A stretch of 64,000 bases of DNA, from positions 20,674,001-20,738,000 of the forward strand of contig NC_092671.1 in the NCBI RefSeq assembly GCF_964355755.1. Reading direction: 5' to 3'. Every line of letters starts with the position of its first letter. Positions within the stretch are counted from its first letter, which is position 1. The position numbers and the translations under genes were made by a program. Positions 32,887 through 43,385 of the stretch are shown in pieces. The DNA is from Antedon mediterranea (taxonomy: Eukaryota > Echinodermata > Crinoidea > Comatulida > Antedonidae). A model generated the notes under the pieces. The model saw only the letters and a program-made list of their open reading frames with translations, was not told the DNA's origin and ran no database searches.

Positions 32887-33634
32887 CTGAAAGAAATAAA
32901 TAAGAATAACAACCATGAGGTAGAACATTGTAATAAAGTAACATTCAATTCTCTTGTAAATTAATCTATATTTTATTATCTAGAGTTTGTACATTTTTTA
33001 TACATACTGTATATTAATTCTGTACACATTTTTTACTTGGATTCAAGTTAGCGGCCAAAATGCCCACTTTTGTTCGTAAAAAAAATGTTTACTATTGCAC
33101 ACATCATCTTTAGACACTTTTTATTCTAAGGAGCTATAATAACTGATTGAAATTTACTGTAAAGATTAAAATATGTGACCCAGGTTATTCAAGTTTTTGA
33201 CATGATGGCATCAAAATTAAAATGTCTCTAACTCTTACGAAAGATAATTGATTGAGCAAGAAAATATTAAATCTGGGTGAAAAATTAAAAAGCTAGAGTA
33301 TAACTTTATAAGAGATTTCAAATAGGCATTATTTTGACAAGTTTTTAAAATAAAATGCGCCAAAATTATCTAATAAAGACGTATTGGTAGGGAAAAAAGT
33401 GGAAATGATCTCATTTTTTTTAATGACTAGGAATTGACAATTGGAAAAATATAATGTATATAACATTTAGCATAACCGAAATAAAACGGGATCGATATCA
33501 ATGCAACCAATATGAAACAGCGTATCTAGCGGCACTACATACAAAAGACCAGACCGAAATAAAACCGAGTAAATTCTGTATCGGAATATCAAACAAGTTA
33601 AGTTAAATAACATGCAATTCATTAAAATGTAATT
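32887..33634. other. Intron stretch, nothing firm
   Basis: Immediately 5' of the first placed separase exon. AT-rich, with a block TTACGAAAGATAATTGATTG also seen near 29490, so partly old repeat. No upstream exon with good splice sites was identified here. Confidence 0.45.
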
Positions 33635-35063
33635 CAGAGCCATATATAAGAGTTACGACATTGGATTAAAGTCACGTGATATGCAAATCAAATTGTGTCA
33701 AACTTGTCTCCATTAATGTATGTAAAGTACAGGAGCAACAAAATACTTTCAACTTTTTCTTATATTTAAAAAAATGAAATAATGATGTGCACAGCGTACA
33801 AAAGTACTTTGGGGCAAAGAATATTGTGCGCGCGTGCGCTAGTATACAAATAATGAATATTTATGAGTGTAATGGTACAAATAATGGCATGAGGTGAATG
33901 AAAGGTTATATCAACGAGGCAACGCCGAGTTAATATAAACTTTCATCATTCACCAAATGCCATTATTTGTACCATTACACGAATATAAAACATTCATTAT
34001 TTGTTTTATATAACATCTAAATAGATTCCTGTCATTTGAATCAAATATAAGGTAGCCCTAGCCAAGAGGCCTACATTTCATTCAGATTGATTAAAACCGT
34101 AAAATTTAGTTTTTAATATTATATTAAATTTTATATTTATCTGGATTTTCTAAACACACCTACTTTAGTGATAATTATGTCAACAAACGACCAAACAATC
34201 TTAGGCCTAGCAAGGCTAAAACGCCTAGGCTAGGCCTAATAATAATAGGCCTAGCTAGGCTAGACCTAGTAGTAGTACTAGATCGGCTGAAAGGCAAAAC
34301 TTTGACAGACAATTGGCTAATTATGGTTTTTCCAACAATTTCACGTCTTGTAGGGATGTCCCCATTTATTAATCAAAATCCTAAAAACGATCTAAAGCTA
34401 ATTTAAATGCTTTTTTGAATGAAATTAGTACATATATATCTCCAAATCGTACACAAAAATCTGCTGCTGTTGCATATCTCGCGGTGGTGTTTACAAACAA
34501 CAGAGGCAGGACGACAGGTGGCGCTGTTATATTTTACAGTAATTTTTTATTCTAAATTTTTTTCATCCGCGAAAGGTTTATTTTTTTGTACACAAAATGT
34601 TTAAAAAAGTACTATTAAATGATCGTTTAATAGTGCGTACTATTGTACGCCATGTGACCCACATTCGTCCAATCAAATGACAGGAATTTATTTAGGTGTT
34701 ATATAATACATTATAAAGTTCGATTGATTGATTTTGGAACGAAATATCCCATAACTACGTCCTATTAATAACAATTATGTAATATTTTCAATTCATAATG
34801 CACGCTTTGATGACTAAATAAAATAATAAAGGTCGTAGATATTTGTTAATATACTGAAAAGAGTATGAACAATATTAAAAAAATAAAGGAAATTATTACA
34901 AATGAAACGATGAACAAAATTTAATAACATTGGCGGCGCAATTTGTGTCAAAAACACACAGAGTGCCATATACTGTATAAAAAGAGGGGTGAATTTGTGT
35001 GTTTTTTTGTATTGGTTCATGCTTTGATTTATCCTAACTTGCATGTATGCCCTAGCATTTATT
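33635..35063. mobile_element. Left part of an interrupted 'CAGAGCCATATATA' element
   Basis: It starts CAGAGCCATATATAAGAGTT. Blocks such as GACAAACTTGTCTCC-like text and CATGCTTTGATTTATCCTAA are the reverse complement of the intact copy at 53784-54616. The similarity breaks off at about 35063 and resumes at about 38830-39021, so one element appears to have been split by later insertions. It also hosts a nested hairpin and MITE at 33847-34712. Confidence 0.65.
33847..34712. mobile_element. Nested palindrome (33847-34003) and adjoining inverted-end element
   Basis: 33847-34003 is a long hairpin: CAAATAATGAAT ... ATTCATTATTTG outside, TAATGGTACAAATAATGGCA pairing with TGCCATTATTTGTACCATTA inside. 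Next to it, TTTTATATAACATCTAAATA (34004) is mirrored by TATTTAGGTGTTATATAATA (ends about 34709). The CGCCTAGGCTAGGCCTA cluster lies within. No coding content. Confidence 0.65.
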
Positions 35064-35895
35064 TTTTTTCACGCTGCTGCTCTAGCCCGCTACGTCCCAT
35101 TAGGACTACTCAATCAGAAGCTAAAGCAAGCAGCAGTTACAGTTCTAAGGACGACAGTTTTGCGAAAATGGAAACTCCACTATAATTTATAGATTTCCAG
35201 CTGCTACTGTAGATCCACAAAACGTCTGGGAAAAGAGTCTATTATGACATGATGTCATGCTAAAATTACAAATCCCAAAGCATTTCTGGTATTTATGACT
35301 GGTAGGGCCTGTTTCTGCTGCCTAGAAAATAACCGGTTAAAATCGGTGTGAATAAATTAAAATCGGTGTGAATAAATTAACTCCATTTTCTTGGCAGCAG
35401 AAACAGGACAAATTTGTGGTAACCGGTTAAAAGGCAGCGCAAAATAACCGGTTAAAAACACCAATTTAAATCGGTGTTAGAACGCCGTTTAACCGGTTAT
35501 CGCTGAGCAATTCTTAGCTGCAACACGAAATAACGGTTATTTGATTGACAGTTGTGACCCCGGGTCAGATACCGTCGCATACGATGTGTGTTTTCCTCGT
35601 GGTTTTGACAGTCGAACGAAGAAGTGAACATGTATGTGGATGAATGAAATCACAAAATATGTTATTCAGTTGTGGGGGGAGAGAAAATACGGGGAAGGAT
35701 GGCAGGCAATAGAAAAGAATCACAGATAATAAATAAGAGCATTTTTGCGAAAGTAAAATAGAAATTTGGGGTGGAGTTCCGGGGACTACCCAAGCTAAGC
35801 AATTTGAGGCGTACACGCTCGCGAAGGGTATGGATGGGCCTATATAAACACCAAAACGGAAACAAAAGGGACTCAGAATGTTGCAAATACCTACC

Positions 35896-36393
35896 AAACG
35901 AGAGTAGATAATGGTTAATTAATTATGAAAACCCAAATTTTATAGCAAAAATCATCCGAATTTATGTTATAAACGATGGATTTAGCAACAAAAACTTAAT
36001 CCAAACGAGCGTATTTATGGCACGCCCTTAGTGCCTTTAATAGGAGAACAATGAACAATCTTACTTTGATCGTTTTACATATAATTTTTTTTAGAAAAAC
36101 ATCACATCGACCGAAAACAAAGGTTATCAGAGCCTTTGATAATATATTAAATATGATTTTATTAAGCATAGAAATGTGTTATTATTTATGTTAGTACATA
36201 AATATACGAAACAATGTTTAATACTCATTATTCTATTAAAGGCCCTATGTGCGTGCAATATTCTATGACTTGGATACTCTCGTTTGATTTAAGTTTTTGT
36301 GGCTAAACTCGTCGTTTTTAACATAAATTCGGATGATTTTTGCTATAAAAGTTGGGGTTTCATAATTAATTAACAATTATCTACTCTCGTTTT
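35896..36393. mobile_element. 500-bp MITE with about 120-bp inverted arms
   Basis: AAACGAGAGTAGATAAT at 35896 is mirrored by ATTATCTACTCTCGTTT at about 36377-36393. The arms continue through TTAATTAATTATGAAA, AAAATCATCCGAATTTATGT and ACAAAAACTTAA. Nested in the AACCGGTTA element. Confidence 0.75.
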
Positions 36394-36576
36394 TGTTTCC
36401 GTTTGGTTTTTTGTAGGACCAGGCTCGCGAAAGACAACAGTCGTTCACGTGGGAAGGGCCGTACGTGTCATCGCCTTTGTTGAGGAATTAGGCTAGATAA
36501 AAATTATCCTAGGCGATCGGGCGCTGCACGACCCTCCCCATGTTATTGAAGGCGCCATGAGAATTAATTTTATTAA

Positions 36577-37202
36577 AGCCCCATTCCCTACGTTTTTTAG
36601 ATGTAATTTAAGATCACAAACTATATTTAATGTAAAAATAATACTATATGGTCCTATTCCGATAACTTTTTTCGTCTTTAAACGGTTAAAAATGTGAAAA
36701 ATAAATCGATTTTAATAATTATAGCGGCCCGCTATAAATCCCAAAATGCATTGCGCGCGGATTGATATTTTTGTTTTTCACCTGTAATTCGCCCACTTTT
36801 CGATCGATCGTGAGGCCAAAACAAATGGAAGACTCCTAACTTTTCAGCGAAAATACCGGGTTTTCTCCAATTTGTATCAACGGAGTCTGGCAAAAATAGA
36901 AAGACAATTAATGCAGCAACTATACAACGTCAGGCTAGGTATATAGCTAGCGTACGATGTTCGCACGTTACCGATGTTTACCAGCTAGGCCTACAAAACT
37001 AAGCCTAGCCAGGCTAGGCCTAAGACCGTCCACGAGAGGTCGATCGCCGCGAGCTACTTAGGTAGTGCATTGTTTCTCACTTTTTATCATAATTTACCAT
37101 AAAACGTACATTTAAGACGAGGAATGACATGGTTTAATGTTTTTAAAGTGATATATATGTATTATTTTCCAAAAAACGTCCAAAATTGCAGGGAAGGGGT
37201 CT
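36577..37202. mobile_element. TTAA-flanked 626-bp element, copy 1
   Basis: The ends AGCCCCATTCCCTACG and (reverse complement of the right end) AGACCCCTTCCCTGCA are imperfect inverted repeats, flanked by TTAA on both sides (36573-36576, 37203-37206). This suggests a TTAA-specific (piggyBac-type or similar) transposase acting in trans. The interior has no ORF and contains CTAGGCTAGGCCTAA. Copy 2, of the same length, lies 363 bases downstream. Confidence 0.82.
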
Positions 37203-37565
37203 TTAACGATGGTAAGTAGGCTTTACAAAAAACAAAACTTGTAGACCTGGAGACAACATTTTATTATGTTAACATAGTTTAAGATGGCGATATCACACAC
37301 GTGTGTACTGACGTCGATGTAAACAAACAGCCAACTTACTACTTCCGTCTGAGTGTATTGCATTTTGGGTAATGATGACGTTTTGCTCGACGACCACCCA
37401 TAGATTTAACCGGTTATTTCGGAGCACAAATTGAGCAGAAACGTGTCTTGTTATTGTTATCTATTTTTAATCTGTTTTAAAATAACCGGTTAAATTGCGT
37501 TATGCAGCAGAAACAGACCCTAATTCACTGTCAGATATTCATTGAATTAAAAAACACTCCATTAA

Positions 37566-38191
37566 AGCCCCATTCCCTACGTTTTTTAGATCTAATTTAA
37601 GATCACAAACTATATTTAATGTAAAAATAATACTATATGGTCCTATTGCGATAACTTTTTTCGTCTTTAAACGGTTAAAAATGTGAAAAATAAATCGATT
37701 CTAATAATTATAGCGGCCCGCTATAAATCCCAAAATGCATTGCGCGCGGATTGATATTTTTGTTTTTCACCTGTAATTTGCCCACTTTTCGATCGATCGT
37801 GATGCAAAAACAAATGGAAGACTCCTAACTTTTCAGCGAAAATACCGGGTTTTCCCCAATTTGTATCAACGGAGTCTGGCAAAAATAGAAAGACAATTAA
37901 TGCAGCAACTATACAACGTCAGGCTAGGTATATAGCTAGCGTACGATGTTCGTACGTTATCGATGTTTACCAGCTAGGCCTACAAAATTAAGCCTAGCTA
38001 GGCTAGGCCTAAGACCGTCCACGAGAGGTCGATCGCCGCGAGCTACTTAGGTAGTGCATTGTTTGTCACTTTTTATCATAATTTACCATAAAACGTACAT
38101 TTAAGACAAGGAATGACATGGTTTAATGTTTTTAAAGTGATATATATGTATTATTTTCCAAAAAACGTCCAAAATTGCAGGGAAGGGGTCT
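37566..38191. mobile_element. TTAA-flanked 626-bp element, copy 2
   Basis: Same length and orientation as copy 1 with only scattered substitutions. TTAA lies at 37562-37565 and 38192-38195. The near identity points to recent movement or a local duplication. It stands outside the right border of the AACCGGTTA element. Confidence 0.82.
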
Positions 38192-38467
38192 TTAAAGTTT
38201 GTGTTTGTAATAGGATACTTGAAATATCTAGGGTGATGAAGTGACCCCCAGACTTGACCTTAGCAATAAAATTAACTAAAGTGACAGAAATTGAGTATTC
38301 ACTTCTGTAACAAAAAAATAGTATTTATTCACATATAAAAAGAGAAAAGAAACCCAAAAACCATTGTCTGACAGACAATTTAAGTATTTGTTGCTTTAAA
38401 TTACATTTTTTTCAGGTAAAAAACTAAAATAACTATTAATGTGACAATAATTTTTTTCTCATGACAA
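38192..38467. repeat. Probable diverged MITE family A relative
   Basis: Words such as CATTGTCTGACAGACAATTT, TTTGCTTTAAATTACA and TTTTTTCAGGTAAA resemble the interior of the MITE copies at 18659-18982, and a similar block occurs at 55010-55140. Ends are not clear. Confidence 0.45.
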
Positions 38468-38470
38468 TTT

Positions 38471-38643
38471 ACAACTCCACTCCCAAAGACTTAATTATAA
38501 GTCTTTGTTTATGTAGAGCATCTTGTGTATATGTTTGTCTTATATGTTCTAGTGCAGTATATGGAGAGCCATCTCGATAGTGCTTTGCACTCATGGCAAT
38601 CCTCAGGGTGCTGCACCGCTGTATTTTCATGTATTGTTGTACC
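38471..38643 (-). CDS. Doubtful upstream exon, partly SINE-derived
   Basis: A frame opens after the acceptor ATTCAATTTTCAG-like site at 38644 and reads 'VQQYMKIQRCSTLRIAMSAK' and then 'HYRDGSPYTALEHIRQ'. The last 25 or so codons (38471 to about 38548) are copied from the body of the SINE seen at 25618-25838. A stop follows directly, with a weak donor GTAAAT overlapping it. The position suggests the missing separase 5' end, but the available donor phase (2) does not fit the phase-0 start at 32886, and I see no clear match to the vertebrate N-terminus. It could be a cryptic exon, an alternative 3' end or chance. Confidence 0.25.
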
Positions 38644-38829
38644 TGAAAATTGAATAAAAAAAAAAAATATATATATAAAAAAACATTTGTATAAAAAATA
38701 GTTTTCAATAAGCGAGCAGCGTTTTTTGTAAGAAATATTTCTTGTTTATTATAATAATATATATATTGAGGCAGTTTTAACTTATTTGATCTTGATTTTT
38801 TTCTATATCCTGCCTATGCAGCTCTTTGA

Positions 38830-39021
38830 TATATATGTTCCAAAATCAATACCATTAATAAAATGAAATTTACTTCATAGACAACAAAATCTAAAAATAA
38901 ATGCATGAACTATTGGAAAATGCTATACAAAATAAACGCGCGCTCCCACAGCGTGCGAATTCTTTGACACAAAAATGGCTTCTAATCTTCAAAGTCGTAA
39001 CTCTTTATATATATGGCTCTG
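38830..39021. mobile_element. Right part of the interrupted 'CAGAGCCATATATA' element
   Basis: GTGCGAATTCTTTGACACAA, AATGGCTTCTAAT and GTCGTAACTCTTTATATATA, ending TGGCTCTG at 39021, match the left end of the intact 53784-54616 copy in reverse complement. With 33635-35063 it makes up one broken element. Confidence 0.65.
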
Positions 39022-39420
39022 ATGTAATTAATCACTAAATTAATTAGTGGATCGCATTTTTTAAAGTAATTCATAAAGATCTAATATAAATAATTTTGTG
39101 TAGGCCTAGATATAAAGAATGAAATGATTATATTTGTATATTAAAAAAAAATAATTGTTAATTGATAAATGTGAAATATGAAAAAAACATCGAGTACCAA
39201 AAAACTCGTCCGAGTACCGATCCTTGAAGGCCTAGGTAATCTAGGCCCCTTCTGTAGATAAGAATTAAGTTATTGTTTTTGGCGTCACTAAATTATTATT
39301 ATTATTATATTACACTGTACAGTTATATTTGTAAGTTTCTATTAAAATTTTAAAAGTTTGTCAAAATTTACAATTTTAGCAATTGTGTAGTTTTAGCGTC
39401 CGAGTACCGCACCCCGCGTA
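39022..39420. repeat. Dispersed repeat with 'GTCCGAGTACCG' words, uninterrupted copy
   Basis: The series AATTAATTAGTGGATCGCAT, GTCCGAGTACCGATCCTTGA, AGGCCTAGGTAATC and GTCCGAGTACCGCACCCC occurs again at 49139-49497 plus 51399-51440, where it is split by the hAT-like element. This copy therefore shows the empty site. Confidence 0.75.
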
Positions 39421-39461
39421 TTACATTTTAAACAATACATAATAAAAAAACTTTTTTTTTT

Positions 39462-39694
39462 CTGTCTGTGGACCTCCCTATCCTACTACTAGGCCTAGCC
39501 TAGGTAGATAACTACCCTACAGCAGTACATTTTGTTGTTGTTTCTGTCTGTGGACCTCCCTATCCTACTACTAGGCCTAGCCTAGGTAGATAACTACCCT
39601 ACAGCAGTACATTTTGTTGTTGTTTCTGTCTGTGGACCTCCCTATCCTACTACTAGGCCTAGCCTAGGTAGATAACTACCCTACAGCAGTACAT
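39462..39694. repeat. 82-bp tandem repeat, about 2.8 copies
   Basis: Units start at 39462, 39544 and 39626 (CTGTCTGTGGACCTCCCTAT), an exact 82-base period with almost no differences. Each contains ACTAGGCCTAGCCTAGGTAG and ends ACAGCAGTACATTTTGTTG. Confidence 0.92.
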
Positions 39695-39943
39695 ACTGGT
39701 GGTGGTCATCTCTGAGAAGGCCTAGGTGGGTGAATGTTTTTAAATATTGGGCTAGCTACATACTGTAGTATAAAGTAGGGATTACGGTCGAAGCGGCCGC
39801 CAACCAAAGCAGCCGCTAGTTCAATAACGGTAATCTGTATGAAACGCCATGTGCGCTTTGCTTGTCGTTGTTTTGTAATCTTTGATTGTCATTGTTTCGA
39901 CAGGTTTTCTTTACCTCCTCAGACCGTAAATAACAATCTACAT

Positions 39944-41569
39944 TATTTACCTCCGACAAGGAGGTATATGTAATCGGTAGCGTGTGTTTGTTACTTGGCA
40001 AAAAGAATTTTGCCAAGTACAGTATTCACTTTGTTTGTGTGTTTGTTTATTTGTTTGTTAGCACGATAGCGCCTACAGTTTTGAAGTTACCATTCTGAAT
40101 TTTTGGGTGTAGATAGGTATATACTTTCAGACCATGCCTATTGAAAATCAACAAAATTGGTTGATTAATAACTTCACAAATAACAAAAATGATATTATTT
40201 TCAGACCGGCTAGTGTTAAAAGATAGGAGACAACTTTCAAAAGCCGGTGAGCAGTCTCAAATTAACAAGTGTACTAAAATTGCATTTTCTCGAGAAGTAC
40301 TTGTCTTTCAGACAAGAGGCAAGGGTTATAATTTGTGATTTGTAATTTTAAAACAAAAGTTGATTCAATGTACCGGCTTTTTCATACGAGTAGTTTTAAA
40401 AAACCTATATCTTTTCAAATTCACCCGTTTGTTTTTGGCGTTGCTGTTCTATTGTTATTCAAATTTGACTATTGTTAGTTGATAATTAGTTTTTTTAGTA
40501 CTGTACTAGCGTGTGTCCTTCCTTATTTCATTCTGTACATAGGTATATACTTACAGAACATGCCTTGATTTTCAGGAAAACTGATATATTGGCCATGTCT
40601 CAAAAGCTTATCTTCCGTACGATATATTAAATAGCACGCATTCTGTTTTTTTTTAACATGGACATATTCTTTGATATGGACCAAAATATTAGTCGACTGG
40701 TCACGCGGTTAAGCTTACTACATGGGTTAAGGCGGAGGCGCCGCAAATCCGCACTGCTTCAAGACACTCCTCGACCATTATTCTGGTCAATCTTGATTTT
40801 AGAAAGGTCATTGTTGCAATGCCGGAATTGTTTGTATAAAAAATTATTTAAACAAATTATTAACCTTATCAGTATTTTAACAATGTAAAGCTAATACCTA
40901 AAGCAAAAATTGTATCTTTCAACATGCTCCCAGTCAGTGGATATATTTTGCCAAGTACTTCACTCAGTTTCTGAGTGCTTTCATTTGTTTGTTAGCAGAA
41001 TTACTCAAAAAGTAATTACAAGATCTTTATCAAAATGAATATACAGATAGATATGTGATCAAGGACCATTCCATTAAATTTTGGGACCATTTGGGACCAT
41101 GGTCCCAATTCTGGACCACTTTTTGAGTATACGTTTCAGACCTGCTAGTGTTAAAAGATAGGACAGAATTTTTCAAAAGCAAAAGTAAACTGAAATTGCA
41201 TTTTCTCGAGAACTACTTGTCCAAAAAACTTAATTTTTGTACAGTACAAGAGGCAAGAGTTATAATTTGTGATTTGTAATTTTAAAACATAATTTGATTT
41301 AATGTGCACGTTTTTTTATGCGAGTAGTTTAAAAAACCTATTTCTTTTCAAATTCACTTGTTTGATTTTCGTGTTGCTGTTCTATTGCTAATTGAAAGGC
41401 TTGTTACATAACCATTACACCAAACTCGCATACACATGCTTGTAGTGAAATTAGCGTAAATCGCGAACAGCATTAGACACATACATATATTTTGTTACCG
41501 TAGAAATATTATGTAGGAGAATTTTGCGGTAGGCGGAGGTATGCACTCTTGGAGTGCCTTTCTAGTTAC
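39944..41569. mobile_element. Longer, reverse copy of the 'CTCCG' repeat of 9737-10520
   Basis: It runs from TTTACCTCCGACAAGGAGGT to GCACTCTTGGAGTGCCTTTC then TAG. Interior blocks (CAGACCTGCTAGTGTTAAAA, TTTTCTCGAGAACTACTTGT, GGACCATTCCATTAAATTTT) match 10089-10300 in reverse. At 1.6 kb it is twice the length of the first copy. The small frame at 40658-40888 has no support as a gene. Confidence 0.65.
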
Positions 41570-41929
41570 TGTATGTAATTTATTCTCCTTTTTTTTTTAC
41601 AGATTGATTGTGCAAATACATTCTTTTAAATCGATGATTACTTATTTTAACTGTTCTAAATGATATATATGTTTAAAAAAGTCAATAAAATACGTGTTTG
41701 TATTGTGTAATTAATATAATATATAATACTGTTCAATCTTTTCATCTTAACGTGTCTTCCTCTTCCTCTAAAACTGCCCTTAAGATGTAACCTATAATTT
41801 ATTACACTTTTATTAATTATTATAATAACAATAACCATAATGTTAACTACTACAGTAGTAATGACTATAATTTTTATGTGTTTAAATTTTAAATGTAAAT
41901 ATGTATAATTATGTTTGTATGATGTAGTA

Positions 41930-42000
41930 TGTTTAAGCGGATATTAGCCCTTGATGGCATTTGCAGCAATAAGGAAATTGAATTGAAATTAAGAATTATA
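41930..42000 (+). repeat. LINE 3' tail fragment
   Basis: GCGGATATTAGCCCTTGATG followed by GCATTTGCAGCAATAAGGAA and repeated TTGAATTGAAATT. It occurs in opposite orientation at 42705-42790. It looks like the terminal stretch of a LINE (ends in short A/T-rich tandem words), but no coding part is attached. Confidence 0.5.
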
Positions 42001-42704
42001 TATATTTTTTAAATATTAAGTATATCAAAATATATAAATATATATTTGTTATTGTATATTAATTAATTAGTAGTGTTCGCAATCATAATTTAATTACAAT
42101 AACATGATGACAGCAATGTATTTATTTATTATCCTACATTATTTTTTACCAGATATAAATATTGATCAATTAAAAATGAGTTTTAAATACTAAAATAAGA
42201 TGAAAATGTCTGTATGGTACAGTAATTAATTACGCAAATTTCTGCTAATAACTCGACTGGCGGCCAGCAATAGTGCTGCTGTATTAGCCCACCTTGATTT
42301 ATTGAACACACAAACAATGTTACAATGGAATAACACTTAAATGTATAACACACCCTATTACTAATAATAAAAACCAAGATTCGATAGTACAGTATGTAAA
42401 TGCAGGGGCGGATCCATGATTTTGTGAAAGGGGGGGGGGGGGGGGCGCAAATGTAGAGAGTCCACACCAACTCATTCGATTCGATAGTATGTAAACAAGA
42501 TAAAGATTCGGCAATACCGTACGTAAATTATTATTGCCATACTGTATAAAGATTCGATAGTACTGTATGTAAACCAGATATAAAGATTCGGCAATACTTT
42601 ACGTAAATTATGATTACAATACTGAATATAGATTCGATAGGAGAGTGCTCGAAAAACGTCGGGTCAGTTCAACGTTATTTTTTCTCTTCACTACCAATAT
42701 ATTA

Positions 42705-42790
42705 AAAATTTAATTTCTTTATTACTGCAAATGCCATCAAGGGCTATGCCATCAAGGGCTATGCCATCCGCTAAAACATACAACATCAAA
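42705..42790 (-). repeat. LINE 3' tail fragment, opposite orientation
   Basis: Reverse complement of the 41930-42000 unit. It contains the same AAATGCCATCAAGGGCTAT, duplicated once (GCCATCAAGGGCTAT twice). The two copies bracket a 700-base AT-rich region with a 15-G run at about 42431-42445. Confidence 0.5.
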
Positions 42791-43259
42791 CAAACATATA
42801 AAAATTTACATTTAAATTGTTGTTGTTATTATACAGAAAGAGAGATTAAGATTCAATAGTATGTAAATGAGATAAAGGGGCGCTAATGCAGTTTCGTACC
42901 CACCCCACCCAAAATGGTTTCAATACTTCATCTAACCTACTCACGAGTTGTCTACAACATTCAGCAAGCATAAAATGGTAAAATATCGATAATTTCTTAT
43001 TTATAACTATTTTTAATCAATTAATAATTGAGCACCCTTCAGAAATCCATCGCCAGCTTAGCTTCGCGAAATCATCGCTAGGCCTGCCGATGAAAGTACG
43101 GAGGCCTCATAGGGCATCGATCTATAGAGGACGCCGTTATGGTCATATTATGGCGATAATAAAATATTTTTTACATGTTCCTCGTGAACGGATTTTAAGT
43201 TTTTTTCCATAAAGAAATATTTTGTATTTAATTATGTTGTTAATTTTTAGAAATTCTAT

Positions 43260-43385
43260 TTATTTTGAATGTTGTGTGTTATTGTCTTGTCAAATTATAT
43301 TTTTTGTAAGAGTCCCTAATGATCAGCTTCGGCTGGATGGACCACCCTCATAAAATATTGTTGAAATAAATTAATGAATAGTTGC
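43260..43385 (+). repeat. LINE 3' end whose tail is shared with the SINE
   Basis: AGTCCCTAATGATCAGC-TTCG-GCTGGATGGACCACCCTCAT is followed by GTTGAAATAAATTAATGAAT. The hairpin CAGC-TTCG-GCTG and the flanks match the SINE tail at 25618-25660, where the loop is AATA. The shared tail suggests that this LINE type supplied the machinery for the SINE. Upstream sequence looks like LINE 3' UTR but no RT is left. Confidence 0.65.

Larger units (their letters stand above)
35303..37522. mobile_element. 2.2-kb element with 'AGGGYCTGTTTCTGCTGC' ends and AACCGGTTA motifs
   Basis: The left end TAGGGCCTGTTTCTGCTGC (35303) matches the reverse complement of GCAGCAGAAACAGACCCTA at 37503-37522. The motif AACCGGTTA recurs in both subterminal zones (35331, 35422, 35446, 35490, 37408, 37483). 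Two other elements sit inside (35896-36393 and 36577-37202). No transposase frame recognised. Confidence 0.75.

Noticed and set aside
31420-32928. A 502-aa protein with an N-terminal membrane segment (MFYLMVVILIYFF)
   Set aside because: The hydrophobic start is intron sequence before the acceptor at 32887; the rest is separase exon sequence.
35565-35897. 110-aa frame at 35.6-35.9 kb
   Set aside because: It lies between two inverted ends of DNA elements, overlaps another frame of similar length and lacks recognisable features.
39462-39694. CRISPR-like array
   Set aside because: The repeat is contiguous with no unique spacers, and the genome is eukaryotic.
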